From Pedobacter duraquae (GTDB lineage: Bacteria; Bacteroidota; Bacteroidia; Sphingobacteriales; Sphingobacteriaceae): a stretch of 64,000 bases of DNA. Shown here in pieces: positions 16,788 to 26,026 of this stretch. The position numbers and the translations under genes were made by a program. The notes below the pieces were generated by a model. The model was not told where the DNA came from and did not search any database. It worked only from the letters and a program-made list of their open reading frames with translations. The stretch is taken from assembly GCF_004362245.1 (NCBI RefSeq), contig NZ_SNWM01000006.1:124001-188000 (forward strand), read 5' to 3'. Every line of letters starts with the position of its first letter. Position 1 is the stretch's first letter.

Positions 16788-17518
16788 AGGTAGGGCTTTT
16801 TATACCCTGTTATATAGATCAGTTCTATCCCGACGCTGCCATTGCGACCCTGCAATTGCTCCAAAAACTCGGTGTAGATGTTACTTATCCGCTTAATCAA
16901 ACCTGTTGCGGCCAGCCAATGGCAAACTCAGGCTTTGAACACCTTACTGCTGGATGCGAAGCGCTTTTTATCCAGAACTTTGCCGATTTCGATTATATCG
17001 TTTCTCCATCCGGAAGCTGCACCTTACATCTTAAAGAGCATTTGCATTCTGATCATGCGCCCAAAACGGCGTTGGACATACGTACGAAACTCTACGAACT
17101 CACAGAGTTTTTAACGGATGTACTTGAGGTGAAAACTCTCCTTGCCCGTTTTCCACACCGCGTCGGGATGCATCAGGCCTGCCACGGTCAACGTGGATTG
17201 AAACTTTCCCAGATGTCAGAACTTGTTGCCGAGCCCTTTTCCAAACCTCAATATCTGCTCGATATGGTTGATGGAATTGAGATGGTCGAGCTGACCAGGC
17301 CAGATGAGTGTTGCGGATTTGGCGGCACCTTCTGTGTGGCAGAAGAGGCTGTATCCGTTAAAATGGGGAAAGACAGAATCGCAGACCATGTAAGCCATGG
17401 CGCAGAGTTTATAACCTCAACAGACATATCTTGTCTTATGCATCTTGAGGGATTGCTTAAACGAAATGGCAGTAAGGTCAAAGTGAAATACATCGCAGAG
17501 ATCCTCAACGCCTCTTAA
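16784..17518 (+). CDS. lutA: Lactate utilization protein LutA (CCG-domain Fe-S oxidoreductase)
   Basis: A 244-residue protein with two cysteine-rich CCG blocks: TCCGQPMANSGF near residue 42 and DECCGFGGTFCV near residue 176, each preceded by the usual isolated Cys. LutA is a subunit of the LutABC complex that oxidises L-lactate to pyruvate. Its translation is coupled to the kinase gene before it. In this operon its natural substrate would be the L-lactate released by the aldolase/dehydrogenase fusion. Cytoplasmic, no membrane segments. Confidence 0.93.
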   Translation: MKVGLFIPCYIDQFYPDAAIATLQLLQKLGVDVTYPLNQTCCGQPMANSGFEHLTAGCEALFIQNFADFDYIVSPSGSCTLHLKEHLHSDHAPKTALDIRTKLYELTEFLTDVLEVKTLLARFPHRVGMHQACHGQRGLKLSQMSELVAEPFSKPQYLLDMVDGIEMVELTRPDECCGFGGTFCVAEEAVSVKMGKDRIADHVSHGAEFITSTDISCLMHLEGLLKRNGSKVKVKYIAEILNAS

Positions 17519-17534
17519 AGACCACGATAAACTT

Positions 17535-18914
17535 ATGGAAAAATCTAAAGGCACCCATGCCGAACTCGCTGAGCAATTCAACAAGGATCAGTCACGGGTC
17601 GACTGGCATGATGAAACGTTGTTCTGGATCAGGAATAAGCGGGACAAAGCCGCTGGAAAGATACCGGAATGGGAGGCCTTAAGAGAACAGGCCTCAGCAA
17701 TCAAGAATAATGTTTTATCCAATCTTCACACCTACCTGGAGGATTTCGAGAAACGGGCCCTGAAAAACGGGATTCAGGTACATTGGGCTGTAGATGCTGC
17801 GGCACACAACCAGATCGTACTTGACATCTTGAAGCAGCACGAAATTACCGAAATGATCAAAAGTAAATCTATGCTTACCGAAGAATGTCAGCTTAATGAG
17901 TTTTTAGCTGTGAATGGCGTTGACGTCATAGATACCGATCTCGGTGAGCGTATCGTACAATTAGCAAAGGAACCACCGAGTCACATCGTTTTACCCTGTA
18001 TCCATAAAAAAAAGGAAGAGATAGGTGAACTTTTTTATAAGCACCTCGGGACCGCCAAGGGAGAGTCTGATCCGCAGGTGCTCACCGCTGCGGCACGAGT
18101 ACACCTCCGACAAGCCTTTATTACCCGGCGTGCAGCGCTTACCGGAGTTAACTTCGCAGTGGCCGAAACAGGAGAATTTGTAGTATGTACGAATGAGGGC
18201 AATGCCGATATGGGCGCACACCTGTCGGAAGTCCATATTGCGGCCATGGGAATCGAAAAAATAATTCCTGAACGCAAGCATTTGGGTGTGTTTTTAAGAC
18301 TACTTACCAGAAGCGCCACCGGACAACCTATTACTACTTATTCCAGCCATTTTAAAAAGCCCAGGCCTGGTCAGCAGATGCACATTATCCTTGTTGATAA
18401 TGGTAGGTCTACGCAATTGGGAAGGCCCGATTTTAGGAATTCTCTGAAGTGCATCCGTTGCGGAGCCTGTATGAATACTTGCCCTGTATATAGGCGTAGC
18501 GGCGGCCATAGTTACCATAACGCCATCTCAGGCCCTATCGGTGCCATACTGGCTCCGAATCTAAATATGGAGAAGCACACAGATTTACCATTTGCCTCTA
18601 CCTTATGTGGTTCCTGTACATATGTTTGCCCGGTAAAAATAGATATCCATACACAGTTGTATAAATGGAGGCAGGTAATCGTTAAAAAGGGTTTTGCAGA
18701 TCCTGCTAAAGCTGCAGCAATGAAGGGAATGGAGTTCACTCTGTCTAGCCCTGCACGTTATAGGGCAGCGGGTAAAACAGGTAAATGGATTTTAAAGCAT
18801 GTTCCTGTTATGGTAAATAATCGGCTTAACGCCTGGTATAAACACAGGGAAATGCCGGCAGTTCCGATAACTAGTTTCAGAGATTGGTATATCAAAAATC
18901 ATAAACATGACTAA
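17535..18914 (+). CDS. lutB: Lactate utilization iron-sulfur protein LutB
   Basis: A 459-residue protein with an N-terminal LUD domain (about 60-290) and a ferredoxin-like region with two [4Fe-4S] motifs: CIRCGACMNTCPVYRRSGG near residue 307 and CGSCTYVCPVKI near residue 357. It is the electron-transfer subunit of lactate dehydrogenase LutABC. It starts 16 bases after lutA and overlaps lutC by eight. All eight cluster cysteines appear present. Confidence 0.94.
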   Translation: MEKSKGTHAELAEQFNKDQSRVDWHDETLFWIRNKRDKAAGKIPEWEALREQASAIKNNVLSNLHTYLEDFEKRALKNGIQVHWAVDAAAHNQIVLDILKQHEITEMIKSKSMLTEECQLNEFLAVNGVDVIDTDLGERIVQLAKEPPSHIVLPCIHKKKEEIGELFYKHLGTAKGESDPQVLTAAARVHLRQAFITRRAALTGVNFAVAETGEFVVCTNEGNADMGAHLSEVHIAAMGIEKIIPERKHLGVFLRLLTRSATGQPITTYSSHFKKPRPGQQMHIILVDNGRSTQLGRPDFRNSLKCIRCGACMNTCPVYRRSGGHSYHNAISGPIGAILAPNLNMEKHTDLPFASTLCGSCTYVCPVKIDIHTQLYKWRQVIVKKGFADPAKAAAMKGMEFTLSSPARYRAAGKTGKWILKHVPVMVNNRLNAWYKHREMPAVPITSFRDWYIKNHKHD

Positions 18915-19491
18915 CAGAAATCTGATACTTACGGCAGTGGCGAAAAATCAGCCGGAATACCAGGAGATTCCTGATATTCCGGCTGAAAATAATATTGAAA
19001 CAGAAACTTTACAATCTTTTAAACAGGTACTTTCAGATATCGGCGGTACTGCGCTTGAGGCAAAAGATATCGCAGAACTGAAAGTGTTAATTCAGACATT
19101 TTTTCCAGAATCATCTCGTAAAGTTAGCACAATGCAGATCCTGTCAGATATTGTAGATACCGATCTTTCTTCTGATTTCCCCCATGACTTTGAAGATGTT
19201 GATGTAGCAATTTTGGAAGGACATTTTGGCGTTGCTGAAAATGGAGCAGTCTGGATTACAGAGGATAAGATGGGGCAGCGCATTTTACCGTTTATCTGCC
19301 AACATTTGGTGTTAATTATACACAAAGATGAGGTCTGTGCAACCATGCAGCAGGCGTATGCGAAAGTCGGAACGGCTGATTATGGCTTTGGGACTTTTAT
19401 AGCCGGCCCATCCAAAACTGCCGATATTGAACAATCTCTTGTACTGGGTGCACATGGGCCAAAAAGCCTTCTTGTGCTTATACTTAGTTAG
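18907..19491 (+). CDS. lutC: Lactate utilization protein LutC (LUD domain)
   Basis: A 194-residue single LUD-domain protein. The C-terminal VGTADYGFGTFIAGPSKTAD and EQSLVLGAHGPKSLLVLI blocks match the LutC family. It is the third subunit of the L-lactate-oxidising LutABC complex and overlaps lutB by eight bases. It ends the rhamnose/lactate operon; the 162 bases after it hold the leader of the SusC gene. Confidence 0.93.
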   Translation: MTNRNLILTAVAKNQPEYQEIPDIPAENNIETETLQSFKQVLSDIGGTALEAKDIAELKVLIQTFFPESSRKVSTMQILSDIVDTDLSSDFPHDFEDVDVAILEGHFGVAENGAVWITEDKMGQRILPFICQHLVLIIHKDEVCATMQQAYAKVGTADYGFGTFIAGPSKTADIEQSLVLGAHGPKSLLVLILS

Positions 19492-19542
19492 GTTTTTTTC
19501 TAAAAACAAGAAATAAATCTGCGTATCAGAAATCGTACAGGA

Positions 19543-19556
19543 TGCAACAGGTTGCA
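19543..19556. promoter_or_regulatory. Candidate operator palindrome upstream of susC
   Basis: TGCAAC-AG-GTTGCA is a perfect inverted repeat with two central bases, partly extended by flanking AGG/CTT pairing. It lies 98 bases before the SusC start. A TAGCTTTA at 19580-19587 resembles the -7 promoter element, so the palindrome would sit just upstream of a promoter. It could be the site for the GntR regulator at the end of the locus, but that is a guess. Confidence 0.4.
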
Positions 19557-19653
19557 CCTTATGAAATATTCAAAGATCTTAGCTTTATCGATGGGGTAAA
19601 CCTAATCGCTAAAACAACTAACCAAATTTTAAACCAAATTAAAACGAACTACG

Positions 19654-22600
19654 ATGGGTAGGAAATTTTTACATTATTTATCTGGGGCCAGACACCTGCA
19701 GCTATTTCTGATGCTGTTGTTGCTTAGCCCGTTTGCTTTTGCTCAGCAAAGCATGAAAATTACCGGAAAGGTAACTTCCTCGGAAGACCGGACTGGATTA
19801 CCGGGTGTGTCCGTAAAAGTAAAAGGGACACAAGTTGGTACTGTAACGGACGGTGCCGGTGCTTACACACTGACTGCCGCAAAAGGAAATGTGTTAACAT
19901 TCAGTTATGTGGGATACGACTTGTACGAAGCAACCGTTGGAGAAAGCAGTACGGTAAATGTTAGCCTTAAATCTAAAAGCGCAGATCTTCAGGAAGTCGT
20001 AGTTGTAAGTTACGGTTCTAGCAGACAAAGAGATATTACTGGCGCAGTAACGAAGGTTAATGCCGAAGATCTTCAGAATCTTCCTGCAGCAGAAATTGGT
20101 CAGAAACTAACCGGTCGTGTACCTGGATTGCAGGTAAACCAGGCATCTGGACGTCCCGGCCAAGGTATGACTTTCAGAGTTCGTGGTGCAGCGTCACTCG
20201 GATCAGGTAATCAACCCCTGATTGTGGTAGACGGACAGCCGATTACTGGTGACGTCAATCTGATCAATCCTGATGATATCGAGAGTTTCAGTGTGCTGAA
20301 AGATGCTGCTTCGACAGCATTATATGGCTCACGTGCTGCAAATGGTGTTATTCTAATCACAACTAAACAGGCAAAATCGGGCCGCTCTACGATAAACTTC
20401 AACACCTATTACGGTACACAGACTGTGCTACAGCGTGGTAGACCTGATATCATGAATGCAAATGAATTCGCAACATTCATGAAAGGTTACTATGAAGACA
20501 GAATCAAGTATGAAAACTGGAAAAATCCGGTAACAGGTTTGGCAGAAGTACCTGCAGATTATCAAAATCCAGCTCAGTATGGAGAAGGTACAGACTGGTA
20601 TAACGAATTGCTGCGTACTGCTCCAATTCAAAACTATAACTTAAATATTTCTTCGGGTACAGATAAAGTATTGTCGAGCAACTCACTTACTTATTTCAAG
20701 CAGGACGGTGTACTTAGAAATACAGGAATGCAACGTTTTTCTTTCCGTTCAAACAATCAGTACACACCGAGCAGCAAGGTGAAATTCGGTTTTAACATAG
20801 CACCAACGTATCAGATCGACAACAACACACGTGGTAACCTTGATGGTAACAGACAAATTCTGGTAGGCGGTGAGATCAGTTCTCCGTTAATTCCGGCAAG
20901 AAATGCTGATGGCAGTTACCCTACCCGTACAGGTTCGTATGGTATGTTTGCTTTGCCAAACTTTTTGCAGCAGTTGGACCTGATGAAAAACAAACAGAAC
21001 AGTTTGCGCATTCTTGCCAATGCATTTGGAGAAATTGAATTGCTTAAAGATTTACGTTTCCGCACAACAATTAATACGGATCTTGGTGCTATAGATCAGA
21101 ACTCTTTTAACTCATCTAACTACGGTACAGCTGGCGCTCCCGGACCGTCAATCCCTTCTGCTGTAAGTAACAGTAATAACTATACTTCGTGGTTGAGTGA
21201 AAATATTTTGACTTATAAATTGACAAAAGGAGACCATAATTTTGATTTCCTTGCAGGATATAGTGCGCAGAAATACAACCGGAATTTCCGTACAATTAAC
21301 GGATCTGTATTCCCGAATGACAACATTCCATGGATTGCTGGTGCTGCAACAACTACAGGTACAACCAATAACACTGCCTGGGATATCGCTTCTATGTTTG
21401 GCCGGATTAACTACGATTACAAAGGTAAATATCTGATCTCGGCGAATATACGCCGTGATGGTTCGTCCAGGTTCGGTAAAAACTCTAAATATGGAACTTT
21501 CCCTTCGATATCTGCAGGCTGGATTATCAGTGAGGAGTCTTTCTTTCCGAAATCAGATAATTTTTCATTCCTGAAGATCAGAGGAGGTTACGGAAAAACG
21601 GGTAATAATAACATTGGTGATTATACACAGACATCTTTGGTGGGCCAAACTAACTATGTGTTCTCAAGCGCCTTGGCTCAGGGGCTTTCAATCACCTCGC
21701 TGGGTAATCCTGATCTGACCTGGGAAACATCAAAACAAACTGACATCGGTTTGGAGATGAATTTCTTCAAAAACAGGATTAATGTAACCTATGATTACTA
21801 CAATAAGCTAACCAATGGTATGCTTTACCTGATTAGTATTCCTTATGCCTCTGGTTACTCAAGTATCAGATATAACGTTGGAGAATTCAAAATGTGGGGA
21901 CATGAGTTGAGCATCAACTCCACCAACTTAACGGGTGAAGTAAAATGGAACACAGGATTTAATATTTCCTTCAATGACAACAAGGTGCTGAGTTTGCAGG
22001 ATAATACGCCAATTGGTGGTACTGCAACGTATAACGACTATAACCGTACCGCAGTTGGCCGCAGAATCGGAGAGTTGTTCGGTTATGTTTTTGATGGCGT
22101 TTATAAAAATCAGCAGGAGTTCGATTCCCAGCCTAAACATGCAACATCAGCAGTAGGAACTGCAAGGATGAAAGATATCAATGGTGACGGAAAGATCGAT
22201 CAAAATGATAAAACGTTTTTAGGCAATCCTAATCCTAAATTCCTTTTCGGTTTGAACAACGACATCCGCTACAAAAACTTTGATTTCTCAATTTCAGTTT
22301 CGGGACAAGTAGGCAATAAGATCATGAATACCAACCTGCAGAACTTCCAGAATTTGGATGGAATCTTCAACATCGAAAAATCGATGATGAACCGCTGGAG
22401 ATCACCTGAAAATCCTGGAAACGGACAAGTGCCAAGAACATTGTCAAATACAACAGAATTGTACCGTTTTGGTAATTCAAACTGGGTGTTCTCTGGAGAT
22501 TATCTGACAATCAGGAATATTTCTGCTGGTTACACCTTTACAAGCGTGCCGAAATATTTCAAGTCAGCACGTATCTATCTGGCAGTAAATCAGGCGTATG

Positions 22601-22731
22601 TGTTTACTAAATATCCAGGACAGAATCCTGAGGTAAATGACAGCAGAGATAACCAAACCACTGCAGGTCAGGACAACGGGTCTTACCCGGTTCCAAGAAC
22701 AATAAGTATTGGTGCAAACATTAATTTTTAA
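19654..22731 (+). CDS. SusC-like TonB-dependent outer-membrane receptor
   Basis: A 1025-residue outer-membrane transporter. It has a signal peptide (about 1-30, ending FAFAQ), a carboxypeptidase-regulatory-like domain (about 35-110: GKVTSSEDRTGLPGVSVKVK), then LQEVVVVSYGSSRQRDITGAV leading into the plug. The SusC hallmark LKDAASTALYGSRAANG is near residue 215. The beta-barrel runs to a C-terminal aromatic residue (ISIGANINF). SusC proteins import oligosaccharides with a SusD partner, and one follows at 22804. The substrate is inferred from the glycosidases downstream. Confidence 0.96.
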   Translation: MGRKFLHYLSGARHLQLFLMLLLLSPFAFAQQSMKITGKVTSSEDRTGLPGVSVKVKGTQVGTVTDGAGAYTLTAAKGNVLTFSYVGYDLYEATVGESSTVNVSLKSKSADLQEVVVVSYGSSRQRDITGAVTKVNAEDLQNLPAAEIGQKLTGRVPGLQVNQASGRPGQGMTFRVRGAASLGSGNQPLIVVDGQPITGDVNLINPDDIESFSVLKDAASTALYGSRAANGVILITTKQAKSGRSTINFNTYYGTQTVLQRGRPDIMNANEFATFMKGYYEDRIKYENWKNPVTGLAEVPADYQNPAQYGEGTDWYNELLRTAPIQNYNLNISSGTDKVLSSNSLTYFKQDGVLRNTGMQRFSFRSNNQYTPSSKVKFGFNIAPTYQIDNNTRGNLDGNRQILVGGEISSPLIPARNADGSYPTRTGSYGMFALPNFLQQLDLMKNKQNSLRILANAFGEIELLKDLRFRTTINTDLGAIDQNSFNSSNYGTAGAPGPSIPSAVSNSNNYTSWLSENILTYKLTKGDHNFDFLAGYSAQKYNRNFRTINGSVFPNDNIPWIAGAATTTGTTNNTAWDIASMFGRINYDYKGKYLISANIRRDGSSRFGKNSKYGTFPSISAGWIISEESFFPKSDNFSFLKIRGGYGKTGNNNIGDYTQTSLVGQTNYVFSSALAQGLSITSLGNPDLTWETSKQTDIGLEMNFFKNRINVTYDYYNKLTNGMLYLISIPYASGYSSIRYNVGEFKMWGHELSINSTNLTGEVKWNTGFNISFNDNKVLSLQDNTPIGGTATYNDYNRTAVGRRIGELFGYVFDGVYKNQQEFDSQPKHATSAVGTARMKDINGDGKIDQNDKTFLGNPNPKFLFGLNNDIRYKNFDFSISVSGQVGNKIMNTNLQNFQNLDGIFNIEKSMMNRWRSPENPGNGQVPRTLSNTTELYRFGNSNWVFSGDYLTIRNISAGYTFTSVPKYFKSARIYLAVNQAYVFTKYPGQNPEVNDSRDNQTTAGQDNGSYPVPRTISIGANINF

Positions 22732-22803
22732 CTTGTGGAAGCTCAGGAAAAGCGGTATCGCTTTGACGAACTTCATAACTAATGACAATCAAAATATAAC
22801 AAT

Positions 22804-24339
22804 ATGAAAAACTCAAAATATATGTTGATTCTTTTAACAGGAGCATTGAGCTTTGGTTCCTGTAAAAAGGACTTCCTGGAGTTATTTCCGGAAGGACAAA
22901 TGAATGAAGGAAACTTCTATAAAAGTACAGTTGATTTTCAACAAGCTGTAGTGGGTGCCTATACTCCACTAAGGGATGTTGCCAACATTGCATTTTATAT
23001 GGATGAGATGCGTTCTGACAATGCACACTACGACTACAATTCTAAAGATCGTGGAGGCTTGGGTTATGAGCAACTGGCAGATTTTCTGGATAACTCACAA
23101 AATGGCGTAACAGCAACGCGTTACCAGGGTGATTATAACGGGATTTCACGCACCAACGTGATCCTGGATCGCCTGGAAAAAATCACTTTTACAATGGCTG
23201 ATGCTGATCGCAAACAGATTGTTGGTGAGACAAAAGCACTGCGTGCACATTACTATTTTGACTTGGTTAGGCACTATGGCGGTGTTCCACTTCACTTGCA
23301 TGAAGTGACAGAGAAGTCGCAGGCCACATTGCCACGTTCTACAGCTGAACAGGTGTACGCTCAGATTATTGCTGATTTCACCGACGCGCTTGCCAATGTT
23401 GCTGCACCTAAACTACCGCAGGAAACAGGTCGTGTTACAAAAGGTATGGTTGCTACTGAGCTTGCTCATGTCTACATGACACTTAAGCAATTTGATAAAG
23501 CAATTCCATTACTTCAAAGTGTAACTACAATGGGTTACAGCCTATGGGCGAATTATGAAGATGCTTTCAAGAATGAGAACAAAAATAACAAAGAGTCAAT
23601 TTTTGAAGTACAGTATAAGGATGGTACCGATGGTCAGTCTAGTACATTTATCTACAGATTCATCCCTAATGGAAATACACTGAATATCACTGGTATTTCT
23701 TACAACGACACTAACGGCGGATGGAACTATCCAACGGATGATTTGTTGGCAGCTTATGAGCCTAATGACAAACGTCTGGATGCAACTATCGGTGTAATTG
23801 AAGGAACCTATAATGCGAATACTGATTTCGTTGCAAGTAAAATTGTAAGTATCGTAAATTATAAGGCCCCAACAGGTGTCATCGCCAAATACTTTATCCG
23901 CAAATATTTCCACCCTCCTTACCTGCTCGCAAACAATACCAAAGAAAACTGGCCGATCTACAGATATTCGAACGTTCTGCTGATGCTTGCCGAGTGTTTA
24001 AATGAAACTGGTCAGTCTGCAGCTGCCCTGCCTTACCTTAATCAGGTAAGAACACGTGCTGGCTTAGCCGCAACTACTACTATAGATCCTGCACTTTTGC
24101 GTCCTATAATCGCACATGAGCGTAGAATCGAACTGGCTTTCGAAAATCACAGATGGTTGGATCTGGTACGTACCGATCAGGCGATTCCAGTACTTACAGC
24201 TTACGGTATTAAAACTAAAGCACAGTTCGGATATATCCTTCCTGCAGCATATAATGTTACTGCTGCTCGTTTTATCTATCCAATTCCATTCAGGGAATTA
24301 CAATTGAATACAGCGTTGGTACAGAGTCCGGGATACTAA
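22804..24339 (+). CDS. SusD-like glycan-binding lipoprotein (RagB/SusD family)
   Basis: A 511-residue surface lipoprotein. The N-terminus has a lipobox SFGSC (Cys20) for lipid attachment. SusD features are ALRAHYYFDLVRHYGGVP near residue 143, YRYSNVLLMLAECLNE near residue 386, and the C-terminal RIELAFENHRWLDLVRT. It captures glycan fragments at the cell surface and covers the SusC pore at 19654. The gap to susC is 72 bases. It is followed directly by the dioxygenase gene, 11 bases after its stop. Confidence 0.95.
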   Translation: MKNSKYMLILLTGALSFGSCKKDFLELFPEGQMNEGNFYKSTVDFQQAVVGAYTPLRDVANIAFYMDEMRSDNAHYDYNSKDRGGLGYEQLADFLDNSQNGVTATRYQGDYNGISRTNVILDRLEKITFTMADADRKQIVGETKALRAHYYFDLVRHYGGVPLHLHEVTEKSQATLPRSTAEQVYAQIIADFTDALANVAAPKLPQETGRVTKGMVATELAHVYMTLKQFDKAIPLLQSVTTMGYSLWANYEDAFKNENKNNKESIFEVQYKDGTDGQSSTFIYRFIPNGNTLNITGISYNDTNGGWNYPTDDLLAAYEPNDKRLDATIGVIEGTYNANTDFVASKIVSIVNYKAPTGVIAKYFIRKYFHPPYLLANNTKENWPIYRYSNVLLMLAECLNETGQSAAALPYLNQVRTRAGLAATTTIDPALLRPIIAHERRIELAFENHRWLDLVRTDQAIPVLTAYGIKTKAQFGYILPAAYNVTAARFIYPIPFRELQLNTALVQSPGY

Positions 24340-24350
24340 ATTTAAAGAAG

Positions 24351-25181
24351 ATGAATTATCAAATTACTGAAGAGCAAATCAAATCCTATCAGGAGAATGG
24401 ATTCATAGTTATCGAGGACTTTCTGAATGCTGCAGAGCTGGACCATTGGAGAGCCACTGTAATGAATGCTGTAAAGAACCGTGCCGGGCAGAAAATGCCC
24501 GGCAAGGATCTCAAAACAGGAGAGTCTGATGGGATCAATGACGATACGGAATACTTTGGAAAAGTATTTGATCAGTTGCTAAACTTATGGCAAACAGATG
24601 CCGGTGTAAAAGAGCTGATGGTTGATCCACGTATTGGAGAGATGGCAGCAAAGCTGGCCGGTGTAGATGGGATCAGAATCTGGCATGACCAGGCACTGTT
24701 TAAACGCCCATGGGCTAATCCAACTTCATGGCATCTTGATACGCCATTCTGGTCTTTTTCGGACAGGAATGCGCTTTCCATTTGGATTGCACTGGACGAC
24801 GCTACATTAGAAAATGGTTGTCTGTTCTTTGTTCCTGGTTCTTACAAGGAAACAGAGTTTGAGAATAAGGGCATTGGTAAAAATATGGACAGCATCTTTG
24901 AGGTGTATCCGCAGTTTATCAAAGTGCCGTCGGTGGCGGCACCAATGAAAGCAGGAAGTTGTTCGTTTCATAACGGGCTAACTATTCATGGGGCTAATGC
25001 AAACATGAGCAGCGGTCACCGCCGCGCCATGACTTGTGCATATATGCCCGATGGCAATGTGTTTAACGGTCAGGCTAATATCCTGCCTCAGGAATACATT
25101 GACACGCTGAAGGTTGGCGACCTGCTTGATAGCGATGAGCAAAACCCGCTAATATATCACCGTTCAAAAAATAACGCGTAG
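24351..25181 (+). CDS. Phytanoyl-CoA dioxygenase (PhyH) family protein
   Basis: A 276-residue Fe(II)/2-oxoglutarate-dependent oxygenase-like protein. The iron triad is visible: His128 and Asp130 in SWHLDTPFW and His213 in GLTIHGANAN. The Arg after it (GHRRAM, 223-225 region) would bind 2-oxoglutarate. No signal peptide; cytoplasmic. The substrate is unknown. Its stop overlaps the start of the TIM-barrel gene by one base, suggesting the two proteins act together. Its place between SusD and the rhamnosidase suggests it processes something released from the imported glycan. Confidence 0.88.
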   Translation: MNYQITEEQIKSYQENGFIVIEDFLNAAELDHWRATVMNAVKNRAGQKMPGKDLKTGESDGINDDTEYFGKVFDQLLNLWQTDAGVKELMVDPRIGEMAAKLAGVDGIRIWHDQALFKRPWANPTSWHLDTPFWSFSDRNALSIWIALDDATLENGCLFFVPGSYKETEFENKGIGKNMDSIFEVYPQFIKVPSVAAPMKAGSCSFHNGLTIHGANANMSSGHRRAMTCAYMPDGNVFNGQANILPQEYIDTLKVGDLLDSDEQNPLIYHRSKNNA

Positions 25182-26026
25182 TGATCGTAGACTTCTTTTG
25201 CCCGAGATGGGGATCAGAACATATTCCCTGGGATACCTTCCTGCCTATGGTGGTGCAGGCGGGTTACCGGGGGATTGAATGGTTTCCCTATGGGGAGGAG
25301 TGTAATATAGATGAGGTTACGGCTTTACTACAAAAGCATGGCCTGCAGTTTACTATCGTCATGACTGTACTTGGAGAACAGGCAGATTTTGCAGGCTATC
25401 TTCAGGAACTGAAACTACGACTGGTTGACTTAAGTCAAATTGGGAAGAATTTAGGTGGTCCCTTATGTATAAGCGCTCAAACCGGGAGAGAATACTTTAG
25501 TCCTGATCAGATTGATGCTATTCTGACCTGCTGTCTCGGGGTTAGCCGAGACACAGGCATTCCCATTTATCAGGAAACACATCGGAACAAATGGTCTTAT
25601 GCTTTACATGTTATGCCGGAAGTCTTAAAAAGACATCCTGAGACTATGCTTACGCTTGATATTTCACATTGGTTTTGCGTGTCCGAAAGCTTGCTCGAAG
25701 ACCAGCAGGAAGCCATGAAAGTCGCTATTGGCCGAGCAAGACATTTGCACGCGCGGATAGGGCATACACAAGGGTCGCAGGTAGCCGATCCATCCCTTCC
25801 ACAATATACAGATACTGTTAACGCACACCTTAGGGTTTGGGATCAATGGACCGCAGAGCGAAAACTCGCCGGTATAGAAAGACTAACCATCACTCCCGAA
25901 TTTGGGCCAACTCCTTATCTTGTACCTACACACACAACTAAAACCGCCTGGGAACAGCAATGGGATCTAAATCTCTGGATGAAAGATCTGCTAAACAGGC
26001 GTTACAATTTATTTAAGCATTCATGA
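25181..26026 (+). CDS. Sugar phosphate isomerase/epimerase-like TIM-barrel protein
   Basis: A 281-residue protein of the xylose-isomerase-like/AP-endonuclease-2 TIM-barrel superfamily. Likely metal ligands are Glu in PIYQETHRNK, Asp in LTLDISHWF, His in HLHARIGHTQGS and Glu in LTITPEFGP. It starts at a GTG that shares one base with the previous stop (TAGTG), and its own stop overlaps the next ATG. No signal peptide. The reaction is unknown; isomerisation or epimerisation of a sugar or of a product of the neighbouring dioxygenase is possible. Confidence 0.82.
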   Translation: MIVDFFCPRWGSEHIPWDTFLPMVVQAGYRGIEWFPYGEECNIDEVTALLQKHGLQFTIVMTVLGEQADFAGYLQELKLRLVDLSQIGKNLGGPLCISAQTGREYFSPDQIDAILTCCLGVSRDTGIPIYQETHRNKWSYALHVMPEVLKRHPETMLTLDISHWFCVSESLLEDQQEAMKVAIGRARHLHARIGHTQGSQVADPSLPQYTDTVNAHLRVWDQWTAERKLAGIERLTITPEFGPTPYLVPTHTTKTAWEQQWDLNLWMKDLLNRRYNLFKHS

